From assembly GCA_019247495.1 (NCBI GenBank), contig JAFAOU010000075.1:1-64000 (forward strand): a DNA stretch of 64,000 nucleotides, written 5' to 3'. The stretch is from Acidobacteriota bacterium. GTDB taxonomy: Bacteria > Acidobacteriota > Thermoanaerobaculia > Gp7-AA8. The position numbers were made by a program, and so were the translations under genes. Position 1 is the stretch's first letter, and each line of letters begins with the position of its first letter. Below are positions 26,292 through 34,676 of the stretch, piece after piece. Under the pieces are notes generated by a model that was not told the origin of the DNA, searched no databases, and saw only the letters and a list, made by a program, of their open reading frames with translations.

Positions 26292-26843
26292 CTTCACCAG
26301 GCGGGACATTTCGCGGAACTCGTCCGTTCCGGAGTTCACGGTCAGCTCGAACAGAACCATCTCCGTGGAGCTGAGGCGCGCGCCGTCGGAGATCATTCGG
26401 CGGATGGCGATGTCCTTGTTCTCCTGCGTGCGGGAGGAGATGGCGTCGGCGACGATGGTGACGTCGTAGCCGTTGGCGATGAGGTCACCGACGGTCTGGT
26501 AGACGCAGACATGCGCCTCGACGCCGGCCACAATGGCCTGTTTGCGGTGCAGATTGCGCGTGGTGGTGACGAACTCGGCGCAGCCGTAGCCGGAGAAGCA
26601 CGACTTCTCGATCGGGACGTAGCCGGAGGTTTCCTCGAAGGCGCGGCGAATGATCGGAATGGTCGCGCCGAGGCCCTGGACGTACTGCTCGGTGAGGAGA
26701 GCGGGGATGTCGACGATCCTGCTGCCGCGCACGAGCCGTTCGATGTTGCGCTCGACCGCTTCGCGCTCGCTGATGACCGGCATCAGTTTCGATTGCACGT
26801 CGATGACGATGAGGAAGGCGTCGGCGCGATGAAGTCTGGGCAT
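26289..26843 (-). CDS. Isochorismatase-family cysteine hydrolase
   Basis: 184 residues from ATG 26843. The catalytic triad of the family is visible: Asp in LIVIDVQ, Lys in PIEKSCFSGYG, Cys in GVEAHVCVYQT. It is most like YcaC/nicotinamidase-type hydrolases; the substrate is unknown. The upstream open frame crosses another gene and a repeat and is rejected. The start is 8 nt after TACAGT. Divergent from a small membrane protein gene with only 27 nt between start codons. Confidence 0.88.
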   Translation of the reverse strand: MPRLHRADAFLIVIDVQSKLMPVISEREAVERNIERLVRGSRIVDIPALLTEQYVQGLGATIPIIRRAFEETSGYVPIEKSCFSGYGCAEFVTTTRNLHRKQAIVAGVEAHVCVYQTVGDLIANGYDVTIVADAISSRTQENKDIAIRRMISDGARLSSTEMVLFELTVNSGTDEFREMSRLVK

Positions 26844-26851
26844 GGAGCGAG

Positions 26852-26861
26852 ACTGTACACT
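26852..26861. promoter_or_regulatory. Overlapping divergent -10 boxes
   Basis: The minus-strand box TACAGT (26852-26857) and the plus-strand box TACACT (26856-26861) share the central TA. They lie 8 nt before the ATG at 26843 and 9 nt before the ATG at 26871 respectively, so both genes may be leaderless and mutually exclusive. Confidence 0.5.
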
Positions 26862-26870
26862 TCGCGCGCC

Positions 26871-27038
26871 ATGTCCGCGCTCTTTGGCCGCCTCTTCCAA
26901 TTGATCGGAATGATCATCCTTCCGATCGGCCTGCTCACCGGATTGCTGAAAGACAACGTGAACCTGGAAGTGCGCCTGCTGTTCATCGGCGGCGCGATTT
27001 TTCTGGTGGGGTGGTTGATGGCTAAGAAAACTGCTTAA
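26871..27038 (+). CDS. Small two-helix membrane protein
   Basis: 55 residues with two hydrophobic segments (LFQLIGMIILPIGLLTGLL and LEVRLLFIGGAIFLVGWLM) and a basic AKKTA end. Such short proteins are common in acidobacterial genomes and their function is unknown. The start is supported by the TACACT box and by lack of conserved sequence in the longer frame, which runs antisense to the isochorismatase gene. Confidence 0.65.
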   Translation: MSALFGRLFQLIGMIILPIGLLTGLLKDNVNLEVRLLFIGGAIFLVGWLMAKKTA

Positions 27039-27096
27039 CCACAGAGACACAGAGGACACAAAGAACATCTCTGTGTTCTCTGTGCCTCTGTGGTGA
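27037..27096. repeat. Tandem-octamer hairpin, CACAGAGA/TCTCTGTG type
   Basis: AACCACAGAGACACAGAGGACAC on the left pairs with TCTGTGTTCTCTGTGCCTCTGTGGT on the right with a short loop. It covers the last base of the preceding stop codon and separates two convergent genes. Confidence 0.93.
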
Positions 27097-27103
27097 AACG
27101 CTT

Positions 27104-29146
27104 TTAGTCGATCGTGATCGTCTCCACGCGATCGCCGCGCTCGGTTTGATCGACGACCGCCGTCATCCCCGCGGTCACGCGCCCGAAGATCGTGTAGCCG
27201 CCGTCGAGGTGCGGTTGGGGGGAGTGCGTGATGAAGAACTGCGAACCGCCGGTGTCAGGGCCGGACAACGCCATCCCGACCGCGGCGCGCGTGTACTTTT
27301 GCAGATTGATCTCGTCGCGGATCGCGTAGCCCGGACCGCCTTCCATGTCGTTGCGCGGATCGCCGCCCTGGATGACGAAGTTCGGGACGACGCGCATGAA
27401 CGAGCTGTTGTCGAAGTACTTCGCGCGGGCAAGCTGGGCGAAGTTCCAGGTCGTCACCGGCGCGTCCTGCGTCAGCAGCGCGATGTTGATGTTGCCGCGC
27501 GTCATGTGAATCGTGGCGGTGTGCGGATGGTGCGACCACTCCACGATCTGCGCGTAGTCGGTGCGCGTCACCGGCAGCGGCGTGTACTGCGGGCGCGGCT
27601 TCTTCAGCTTCTGTTCGATGGAATCTGCGGCGATGCGGCGGACGACCGGATCGGCGTCGGCGAGTTGCGCGCGAAGCACACTCTCTCGCTCCGGGTAGTC
27701 GATCTCGGCCAGAGACCCGATTGCGGCGAGGCGCGCGTCATTCTGTTTGTCGCTTCGCGCCCGTTTTTCCGCGGCCTGGAGTGTGGCCAGCTTGTTGGGA
27801 TCGTGAGATTTTCCAAACGCGCCGATGGCGTAGCCGCGCACGATGACGTCGGGATCGTCGAGCCCTGCACGGATCAGTGGCAGGTTCGCGTCGATGTGAT
27901 CGTCAGCGATCGTTGCCAGCGCCTGCGCGCGGACGAGCGGATCGGGATCGTGCGCGTAGCGTTGGCGAACGGCGTCCGAGACGGCGCTGGCCGCTTCGAG
28001 GACGCGCACCTTCGCCCATCCAGTCAGTTCCGCCGGCAACAGCTTCTCGTCGCCGAGGTTTTTGGCGATGGCGCCGGCGGCCAGCTCGCGGTCCCAGCGC
28101 GAGCCGTTCGCGGCGACGTCGAGCAGGCGGCGGCGCGCCGGGTCGCTGTGAACCGCGTAGTAGCCTAGGGTGTCGATCGATGAGGCGCGCGTGCCGGGAT
28201 CGGGATCTTCGAGCAGTTCCAGCACGCGCAGTGCGTCCTGCGGCATCTCCGGCCGCTCGATGTTGTGGCGCTCTTTCGCCGCGAGCCTTGCGATCGCCAC
28301 GACCGCGTTCGTGCGCACCCACGGATGCGGATCGCGCAACGCCTCGATCAGCAACGGCAGCGACTCCGGCGCGGCGATGCGGCCGAGGGCCGACATGACA
28401 TTCGCGCGCGTCTGCGGATTCGGATCGTTGACGAGCAGCTCCAGCCGCGGGCGCGCGGCCGCGAACGCCCGCCGCGCCAGTGCGTAGGTGGCCTCTTCGC
28501 GGATGCGCGGCGACGGCGAGGCCAGTGCGTCAGCAGCGATCGTTGATGCTTCGTCGCTCTTGAAGCGGAACAGGAGGCGGATGGCGCGCGCGCGAATCCC
28601 TTCCGGAACTTGCGCCGCTGTGAATGCCGCGTAACGCGCCAGCGGAACCTTCGCCGCCAGTTTCGAAAGCGCCTCGACCGCTTCGCCGGCCACGTCGCCA
28701 TCAGCGTCGTTCGCAAACTGCACCAATGCATCGATGGAAGCCGCATCGGCGATCTGGCCGAGTGCGAATGCCGCAGTGGCGCGAACGTTCGCATCGGGGT
28801 CGTGGACCAGCGTCACGAGCTGCGCCACTCCGGCCTGCTGTTCCCCTTCATCGCGCTGACCATTGTTGTTGACATCCACAAACGTCTGCGGCCCGATGCG
28901 GCCCAGTGCCAGCGCCATCCGCGCGCGGTGCAGCGCGTTGGGATGATGAATGCCCCAATCGATGAGCGGCGCGTAGTACTGACGCCGGTCCTCGATCTGC
29001 AGGATCTTCACTTCTTCCTCGAGTTTGAATCCATACGCAACGGGCGCCGCGGGAGTTGGCCCAGGCGCGGGCGGCGGCGGGGCAGGAGGCGCGATGATCG
29101 AGCAGCCGGCGAGGATCAGGAGGGGCGCGAGGGCGGTGGTACGCAT
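27104..29146 (-). CDS. HEAT-repeat lipoprotein fused to a cyclophilin-type PPIase
   Basis: 680 residues from ATG 29146. The lipobox LILAGCS puts Cys at residue 15. A Pro-rich linker precedes many HEAT repeats (about 60-510; for example DPDANVRATAAFALGQIA, DPHPWVRTNAVVAIARLA). The last 165 residues are a cyclophilin domain: FMRVVPNFVIQGGD with catalytic Arg, GSQFFITHS, and LDGGYTIFGRV; His replaces the usual Trp before LDG. The domain isomerises Xaa-Pro bonds. The HEAT part is probably a docking scaffold for client proteins in the periplasm. This domain pairing is uncommon. Confidence 0.9.
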   Translation of the reverse strand: MRTTALAPLLILAGCSIIAPPAPPPPAPGPTPAAPVAYGFKLEEEVKILQIEDRRQYYAPLIDWGIHHPNALHRARMALALGRIGPQTFVDVNNNGQRDEGEQQAGVAQLVTLVHDPDANVRATAAFALGQIADAASIDALVQFANDADGDVAGEAVEALSKLAAKVPLARYAAFTAAQVPEGIRARAIRLLFRFKSDEASTIAADALASPSPRIREEATYALARRAFAAARPRLELLVNDPNPQTRANVMSALGRIAAPESLPLLIEALRDPHPWVRTNAVVAIARLAAKERHNIERPEMPQDALRVLELLEDPDPGTRASSIDTLGYYAVHSDPARRRLLDVAANGSRWDRELAAGAIAKNLGDEKLLPAELTGWAKVRVLEAASAVSDAVRQRYAHDPDPLVRAQALATIADDHIDANLPLIRAGLDDPDVIVRGYAIGAFGKSHDPNKLATLQAAEKRARSDKQNDARLAAIGSLAEIDYPERESVLRAQLADADPVVRRIAADSIEQKLKKPRPQYTPLPVTRTDYAQIVEWSHHPHTATIHMTRGNINIALLTQDAPVTTWNFAQLARAKYFDNSSFMRVVPNFVIQGGDPRNDMEGGPGYAIRDEINLQKYTRAAVGMALSGPDTGGSQFFITHSPQPHLDGGYTIFGRVTAGMTAVVDQTERGDRVETITID

Positions 29147-29154
29147 CGCGCGGG

Positions 29155-29160
29155 ATGATA
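29155..29160 (-). promoter_or_regulatory. -10 box, leaderless-type, HEAT-PPIase gene
   Basis: TATCAT on the minus strand, 8 nt before the ATG at 29146; no Shine-Dalgarno sequence. Confidence 0.5.
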
Positions 29161-29239
29161 GCGCGGTGACGCGCGACACATCCTCGTGTAACCGATACGC
29201 CCTTGCCCCGCACCCGCTCCTGAACGACACTGCGCGTGC

Positions 29240-29908
29240 ATGGACGCCTCCGCCGGCATCGAAGCGCAGAATCTGGCCCGCCGGTATGGCCGCCGGTGGG
29301 CGCTCGCCGACGTCTCGTTCAACCTCGCCGGCGGCGCGGTGCTGATGCTGGCCGGACCGAATGGATCGGGGAAGTCCACGTTGCTGCGGACCATCGCCAC
29401 CGCCGTCCGCCCCGACGGCGGTTCGGCCCGCGTCGGCGGCTTCGATGTGGTCACTGAGCGCGAAGACGTCCGCAAGCTGGTAGCGCTACTCAGCCACGCG
29501 TCGTATCTCTACGACTCGCTCACCGCCCGCGAGAATCTGTCGATCGTCGCCGACCACCTCGGACGCCCTCGCACGAACGTCGCCGGGCTGCTTGATCGCG
29601 TCGGACTCGGCCGCCGCGCAGATGACGTCGTGGCGACGTTCTCCGCCGGTATGCGCAAGCGGCTGTCGTTCGCACGCGTGCTGTTGCAGGAGCCGCGGGT
29701 GGCGCTGCTCGACGAGCCGTATGGCCAACTCGATCCCGAGGGGTTTGATCTCGTCGATGACGTCGTGCGCGAGCTCAAGGCGGACGGGACGACCGTCATC
29801 TTCGCGACGCACCAACTCGAGCGCGCCGCCTCCTCGGCCGACGAGGCGCTGTTGCTCGAAGCCGGGCGGGTGGCGTGGCGGGGGAAGGCCTCGGAGGTGG
29901 CGGTTTGA
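29240..29908 (+). CDS. ccmA: Haem exporter ATP-binding protein CcmA
   Basis: 222-residue ABC ATPase: Walker A AGPNGSGKSTLL (about 38), signature FSAGMRKRLSFARVLL, Walker B VALLDEPYGQLD, H-loop FATHQLE. It heads the cytochrome c maturation cluster, and the FSAG signature and short length match CcmA. With CcmB it forms the ATPase that releases holo-CcmE. A long palindromic element separates it from ccmB, unlike the tight overlaps in the rest of the operon. Confidence 0.9.
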   Translation: MDASAGIEAQNLARRYGRRWALADVSFNLAGGAVLMLAGPNGSGKSTLLRTIATAVRPDGGSARVGGFDVVTEREDVRKLVALLSHASYLYDSLTARENLSIVADHLGRPRTNVAGLLDRVGLGRRADDVVATFSAGMRKRLSFARVLLQEPRVALLDEPYGQLDPEGFDLVDDVVRELKADGTTVIFATHQLERAASSADEALLLEAGRVAWRGKASEVAV

Positions 29909-29911
29909 TGA

Positions 29912-30098
29912 CTGTCATCCTGAGCCGCCGCAGCTGCGTAGGCGAAGCCGCAGCAGCGGAGGACGGTCGAAGGACCCCCTTCCTGGTAACCAGGGACGGG
30001 TGGCGGTACTTGATCAAGGCAAGCATCAGGGGGTCCTTCGACCGTCCTGCGCCGTCTTGCGCTTCGCGCCGCGCGGCTCGGGCGGCTCAGGATGACAG
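29912..30098. repeat. CTGTCATCCTGAG long palindromic element (copy 3)
   Basis: Full-length, 187 nt. The outer arms CTGTCATCCTGAGCCGCC and GGCGGCTCAGGATGACAG pair; inner arms GGACGGTCGAAGGACCCCC and GGGGGTCCTTCGACCGTCC pair. The centre is CCTGGTAACCAGGGACGG... It is inserted between ccmA and ccmB inside the operon. Confidence 0.93.
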
Positions 30099-30107
30099 GT
30101 GGTCCCC

Positions 30108-30767
30108 ATGCTGACCGCCGCCCTTCGCAAAGAGCTGCTTCTGCAATGGCGCAGCCGCGCGCAATTCATGGCCGTCTTCGTTTTCGGCGCGGCCGCGTTG
30201 CTGCTCTTCAGCTTCGCCGTTGGACCTGTCGCCGAACTCCTTCGCCAGTTCTCCGCCGGCTTCCTCTGGCTCGGACTGCTCCTCTCATCGACTCTCACCC
30301 TCGCGGAAAGCTTTCATGCCGAGATGGAGAATCGCGCCATGGAAGGCCTGCTGCTTCTTCCGGCAAATCCGCGTGCGCTCTACTACGGAAAAGCGATCGC
30401 CAACTGGCTGCAGCTCACCCTCCTCGGCATCGCCCTGATTCCGGTGATGGTCGTCCTCTACGACGCCGGCACGACGCGCATCCCGATGCTCATCCTCGTC
30501 ATCGCCCTCGGCGCCGCGGGCCTGTCCGCGCCCGGCACTCTCTACGCGGCGATGACCGCGCAGGTGCGTTCGAAGCAGACGCTCTTGCCGTTGCTGCTGT
30601 TTCCGCTTATCGTTCCTGCATTACTGGCATCTGTAAAAGCGACCTCGCTGATCATCCTCGGCGACCCGATGAATCAGGTGCGATCGTGGATCGTCCTGCT
30701 GGCTTCGTTTGATGCAATTTATTGGTCTCTCTGCGGACTTCTTTTCGAAAAGGTCGTTGAAGAGTGA
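30108..30767 (+). CDS. ccmB: Haem exporter membrane protein CcmB
   Basis: 219 residues with six hydrophobic segments and CcmB-type landmarks: FAVGPVAE, LLLSSTLTLAESFHAEMENRAMEGLLLLP, and the YYGKAIANW segment. It is the permease partner of CcmA in the inner membrane. The start is ATG 30108 with AGGTGG upstream; GTG 30099 is inside the repeat edge. Its stop overlaps the ccmC GTG. Confidence 0.92.
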   Translation: MLTAALRKELLLQWRSRAQFMAVFVFGAAALLLFSFAVGPVAELLRQFSAGFLWLGLLLSSTLTLAESFHAEMENRAMEGLLLLPANPRALYYGKAIANWLQLTLLGIALIPVMVVLYDAGTTRIPMLILVIALGAAGLSAPGTLYAAMTAQVRSKQTLLPLLLFPLIVPALLASVKATSLIILGDPMNQVRSWIVLLASFDAIYWSLCGLLFEKVVEE

Positions 30768-31474
30768 GCGGTCCCAAAACAATGCGCGTCGACAACAATC
30801 GCTTTCCGCGGCTGCCCTGGATCATCCTCGGTCTGGGCATTCTTTTCCTCGCGATCGGCTCGTACATCGGCCTCTTCGTTGCGCCACCCGAGGCCTTGAT
30901 GGGACAGGTGCAGCGAATCATGTACGTGCACGTGCCGACAGCGTGGAACGCGCTGCTGGCGATGACGTTCGCGTTCGTCTGCGCCGTCATCTTTCTGTTC
31001 AAGTCTGACTGGAAATGGGACGCGCGGATGGAAGCGGCCATCGAAGTCGGCGTCGTCCTCGCGTTCCTGCTCTGCTGTCAGGGCGCGATCTGGGCCAAAC
31101 CGACGTGGGGCGTGTGGTGGGATTGGGATCCGCGGCTGACCACGACCGCGGTCCTGCTCTTCGCGTTTCTCGGCATCCTCGCGCTTCGTAAGTTCGTCGA
31201 TGATCCCGCGCGCCGGGCCATCTGGTCGGCCGTGGCCACGATCATCGCGTACGTCGACGTCCCGATCGTCTATTACTCAGTGCGTTGGTGGAACTCGCTG
31301 CACCAGTTGCAGTCGAGTCCGAGCACCGTCTCGCGCCAGTTCTGGCTGCCGCTGCGCATGAACGCGTTCGGCATCCTCTTCCTGATGACAGCGTTCATCA
31401 TGCTGCGCGCGCGCGTGGCCTCGATGCGGCTCGAGCAGGAGCTCGTACCGCCGCCGGTGGGAGAAAGCGTATGA
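30764..31474 (+). CDS. ccmC: Haem delivery protein CcmC
   Basis: 236 residues, six membrane segments. The tryptophan-rich haem-binding motif WGVWWDWDPRLT (about residue 118) and flanking His residues (YVHVPTAWNA; SLHQLQS) are the CcmC signature. It loads haem onto CcmE on the periplasmic side. The start is GTG 30764, four bases overlapping ccmB (GTGA). Confidence 0.93.
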   Translation: MSGPKTMRVDNNRFPRLPWIILGLGILFLAIGSYIGLFVAPPEALMGQVQRIMYVHVPTAWNALLAMTFAFVCAVIFLFKSDWKWDARMEAAIEVGVVLAFLLCCQGAIWAKPTWGVWWDWDPRLTTTAVLLFAFLGILALRKFVDDPARRAIWSAVATIIAYVDVPIVYYSVRWWNSLHQLQSSPSTVSRQFWLPLRMNAFGILFLMTAFIMLRARVASMRLEQELVPPPVGESV

Positions 31475-31605
31475 ACGGAATGATCCCTGGCGGCTGGAAC
31501 TTCGTCGTGGCCGCCTACTCGGTGACCGCGATCGTGCTGGCAATTTACGGCGGCAGCGTCATCGCGCGGTTACGCAGCGAAATCAAGCGGAGGAACAATG
31601 ACTGA
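31471..31605 (+). CDS. ccmD: CcmD-like small membrane protein
   Basis: 44 residues with one membrane segment (FVVAAYSVTAIVLAIYGGSV) and a basic tail (RLRSEIKRRNND), preceded by GGWNFV. Position between ccmC and ccmE, ATGA overlap with ccmC and 8-nt overlap with ccmE identify it as CcmD, which helps release holo-CcmE from CcmC. Confidence 0.85.
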   Translation: MNGMIPGGWNFVVAAYSVTAIVLAIYGGSVIARLRSEIKRRNND

Positions 31606-32086
31606 ACCAACGGCCAGCGATGCCATGCGCCGCAAAACGCGCCGTTTCATGATCGCGGCGTTCGCGGCGGCAATCGCCGCGTTTCTCGTGATCGCGTACG
31701 GCGGCATCAGCAAGAATCTCGTCTACTACTGGACGCCGACCGATCTGCACGCCGCCGGCAACAAGGCTTACGGCGCCACGATCCGCCTCGGCGGCATGGT
31801 TGCGCCGCATTCGGTGAAAGGACGCAACGGCGTTTCGGGTCTCGAGTTCGACGTCAAGGACGCCACCGGCATCGTGCACGTGAAGTCGTCCGGAGTTCCG
31901 CCGCAGATGTTCCGCGAGAACATCGGCGTCGTCGTCGAAGGCACCATGACCCGCTCCGGCTATTTTCAATGCAACCGCCTGATGGTCTCGCACAACAACG
32001 AATACCGCGCCCCGAAGGCCGGCCACGCGGTGAACAAAGAAGAGCTGCAGAAGTTGATGAAGTCGACGGAAGGATTGAAGGACTAA
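31598..32086 (+). CDS. ccmE: Haem chaperone CcmE
   Basis: 162 residues: cytoplasmic tail, one anchor helix (about 17-40), then an OB-fold. The haem-binding motif is SHNNEYRAP, with the covalent-haem His and the Tyr four residues later, the His-type CcmE (not the Cys variant). YGGISKNLVYY and RLGGMV match the family. It carries haem from CcmC to CcmF. Confidence 0.92.
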   Translation: MTEPTASDAMRRKTRRFMIAAFAAAIAAFLVIAYGGISKNLVYYWTPTDLHAAGNKAYGATIRLGGMVAPHSVKGRNGVSGLEFDVKDATGIVHVKSSGVPPQMFRENIGVVVEGTMTRSGYFQCNRLMVSHNNEYRAPKAGHAVNKEELQKLMKSTEGLKD

Positions 32087-32089
32087 GGA

Positions 32090-32164
32090 AGTGGTCAGTG
32101 GCAAGTGGTCAGTGGTCAGGTCGTTTTTGATCCTGACCACTGGCCACTGGCCACTGACCACTTG
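32090..32164. repeat. Tandem-heptamer hairpin, CAGTGGT/ACCACTG type
   Basis: The left arm is AGTGGTC/AGTGGCA/AGTGGTC/AGTGGTC units ending AGG; the right arm is CCTGACCACTGGCCACTGGCCACTGACCACTT. It sits between ccmE and ccmF and ends 5 nt before the ccmF ATG, so it may occlude the ribosome binding site. Confidence 0.93.
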
Positions 32165-32169
32165 AAACA

Positions 32170-34164
32170 ATGACCGCCACATTCGGACGTTTCCTCATTC
32201 TCGCCTCGGTCCTCGTTTCGACGACCGGCGCGTTCATCGCCTACGCGGCCGGCGCGAAGCGTTCGCCCGAGGGGTTGCGCTGGTCGCAGCGGTTCGCGTA
32301 TGCGTTCGCGGGGCTGATGGTGCTCGCCACCGGCGTCATGGAGTACGCGCTCATCACGCACGATTTCGGCGTGCAATATGTTGCGCATGTCGGATCGACG
32401 CAGGTGCCGTTGTGGGTCACCATCGTCAGTCTCTGGTCGTCGCTCGAAGGGTCGATCCTCTTCTGGGGATTCATCCTCGGAATCTACATCGCCGCGACGA
32501 CTTGGGTGAACCGCAATGAGCATCAGGAGTACATGCCGTTCGCCATCGGCACCTGGCTTTCGTGCGGCGCGTTCTTCAGCTTTTTGATCGCCGGTCCTGC
32601 GAATCCGTTTCTCAGCGTGAGTCCGGTTCCTCTCGACGGACCGGGACCGAATCCGCTTCTGCAAAACCATCTCTTGATGATCATTCACCCGCCGATGCTT
32701 TACCTCGGCTACGTCGGGATGACCATCCCCTTCGGCTTCGCGGCCGCCGCACTGTTGCGCGGCCGCCTCGGACAATCGTTCCTGCGGCCGCTGCGCGCAT
32801 CGCTCCTGCTGCCGTGGGTCTTCCTCACCATCGCCATCATGCTCGGCGGCTGGTGGGCGTACGAGGTCCTCGGCTGGGGCGGTTACTGGGCGTGGGATCC
32901 GGTCGAAAACGCATCGCTGCTGCCGTGGCTCACTGCCACTGCCGCGCTGCATTCGGCCATCGTCATGGAGCGCCGCGGCGTGCTCAAAGGGTGGACGGTC
33001 ACGCTGATTCAGGCCAGCTTCCTTCTCACGATCCTCGGCACGTTCATGACGCGGTCGGGCGTCTTCAACTCCGTCCATTCGTTCACGCAGAGCTCCATCG
33101 GACCGACCATCCTCGTTTTCCTCACCGCGATCCTGCTCTTCTCGGTGATCCTGCTCGCCTTGCGCATCGACTCACTCGAAGCCGAGGGGCGGATCGAGAG
33201 CGCGGTGAGCCGCGAGGGGATGTTCCTCGTCAACAACCTTTTCTTCGTCGTCTTCACCTTCACGGTGCTCGTTGGGACCGTCTTCCCGCTCGTCGTCGAG
33301 GCGATCAAAGGGAAGCAGATGAGCGTTGGGCGGCCGTACTTTGACGCGATGGTTGTCCCGGTCGGAACGGCGCTGCTGTTTTTGCTTGGAGTCGGTCCCG
33401 CGCTGCCGTGGGGCAAAACGAATCGCAAGGAAATGTTGCGCGCGCTGCTGCCGCCGCTGATCACCGGCGCGATCGCGCTGATCATCGGCTACGCATTCGG
33501 CATCCGCAACGCGTGGACGTTGGTCACGCTGCTCTTCGGCGGCTACGCGGCGCATGTGACGTTCGCGCAGATGTGGCTTCCGCTTCGGCAGCGGTTGAAG
33601 AAAGGTGACTCCTTCGCTCCAGCGCTGATCGATGCGCAGCTTCGCCGCGGACGGCGCCGTTTCGGCGGCTACGTCGTCCACGCCGGCGCGGTCATCGTCT
33701 TCGTAGCCATCGCCGTCAGCAGCACGATGCGAACGCAGGAAGAAGTGACGCTGGCGCGCGGACAGAGCACGACGTTCGCCGGATACGCCGTCACCTTCAT
33801 GGGCACCGAGGAACGCGCAGAACCGCATCGGCAATCGACGATTGCGCGCTTCAACATTTCGAAAAACGGCCAGCCGGTGACGACGATGGAGCCGCGCATG
33901 AATCAGTATGCCGCGATGCGCGAACCGATCGGCACGCCGGCGGTGCACTCGACGATCGGACGCGATTACTATCTTTCGATCATGAACATCCAGGGCGATC
34001 AGGTTGGTCTGCTGATCATCAACATGCCGATGGTCGGCTGGATCTGGGGCGCGGTGCTGCTGATGGGCGCGGGCGGTTTGATCGCGCTGATTCCCGCGCG
34101 CCGCCGCACGTACGTCGTCGTCCCGGAGAGCGCTCCCACGATCGACGATGAGGCGATGGCGTGA
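32170..34164 (+). CDS. ccmF: Cytochrome c haem lyase subunit CcmF
   Basis: 664 residues with about 13-15 membrane segments. The WWD domain is GGYWAWDPVENASLLPWL (about residue 240), and haem-ligand His residues occur in IHPPMLYLGYVG and LHSAI. It belongs to the HemC/CcmF/CycK superfamily and ligates haem to apocytochrome c. There is no Shine-Dalgarno sequence other than in the repeat; a GTGA overlap links it to ccmG. Confidence 0.94.
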   Translation: MTATFGRFLILASVLVSTTGAFIAYAAGAKRSPEGLRWSQRFAYAFAGLMVLATGVMEYALITHDFGVQYVAHVGSTQVPLWVTIVSLWSSLEGSILFWGFILGIYIAATTWVNRNEHQEYMPFAIGTWLSCGAFFSFLIAGPANPFLSVSPVPLDGPGPNPLLQNHLLMIIHPPMLYLGYVGMTIPFGFAAAALLRGRLGQSFLRPLRASLLLPWVFLTIAIMLGGWWAYEVLGWGGYWAWDPVENASLLPWLTATAALHSAIVMERRGVLKGWTVTLIQASFLLTILGTFMTRSGVFNSVHSFTQSSIGPTILVFLTAILLFSVILLALRIDSLEAEGRIESAVSREGMFLVNNLFFVVFTFTVLVGTVFPLVVEAIKGKQMSVGRPYFDAMVVPVGTALLFLLGVGPALPWGKTNRKEMLRALLPPLITGAIALIIGYAFGIRNAWTLVTLLFGGYAAHVTFAQMWLPLRQRLKKGDSFAPALIDAQLRRGRRRFGGYVVHAGAVIVFVAIAVSSTMRTQEEVTLARGQSTTFAGYAVTFMGTEERAEPHRQSTIARFNISKNGQPVTTMEPRMNQYAAMREPIGTPAVHSTIGRDYYLSIMNIQGDQVGLLIINMPMVGWIWGAVLLMGAGGLIALIPARRRTYVVVPESAPTIDDEAMA

Positions 34165-34676
34165 ACCGGACGGTTCTGATCATCGGCATCGTCATCGTCG
34201 CCGCGATCGTTTTCGGTCTCTTCGCCGGCCTCGGCAAAGATCCGCAGCACATCGATTCGCCGCTGGTCGGCAAGCCCGCGCCGCCGTTCGCGCTGAAGGC
34301 TGTCAACACCGGCGAGACCATCGATCTCGAATCGCTGCGCGGCAAGCCGGTCATCGTCAACTTCTGGGCGACGTGGTGCGTGCCGTGTTACGAAGAGCAT
34401 CCGACGCTCGTCGCCAACGCGCGCCAGTTGCCGAACGTGCAGTTCGTCGGCGTGGTGTTCAACGATACCGAGGACAAGATCAACCGCTTCCTGGCCGAGC
34501 GCGGAAGCGCCTATCCGACGCTGCTGGACGCCAACGGCAAGACCGCGATCGCATACGGCGTTGGCGGCGTGCCGGAGACGTACTTCATCAATGCGGCAGG
34601 AACGATCGTGGCGAAATACGAAGGACCGATGAACACGGAGATTCTCCAGGAGAATCTGGCAAAGGCGATGCGATGA
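34161..34676 (+). CDS. ccmG: Thiol:disulfide interchange protein CcmG/DsbE (TlpA-like)
   Basis: 171 residues: N-terminal anchor (about 4-24), then a thioredoxin fold with active site FWATWCVPCYEEHPT and cis-Pro loop GVGGVPETYFI. It reduces apocytochrome CxxCH cysteines in the periplasm. The start is GTG 34161, overlapping the ccmF stop; its own stop overlaps ccmH (ATGA). Confidence 0.93.
   Translation: MNRTVLIIGIVIVAAIVFGLFAGLGKDPQHIDSPLVGKPAPPFALKAVNTGETIDLESLRGKPVIVNFWATWCVPCYEEHPTLVANARQLPNVQFVGVVFNDTEDKINRFLAERGSAYPTLLDANGKTAIAYGVGGVPETYFINAAGTIVAKYEGPMNTEILQENLAKAMR

Noticed and set aside
26844..27068. N-terminal extension of the isochorismatase-fold protein
   Set aside because: It would run antisense through the small membrane protein gene and a CACAGAGA repeat.
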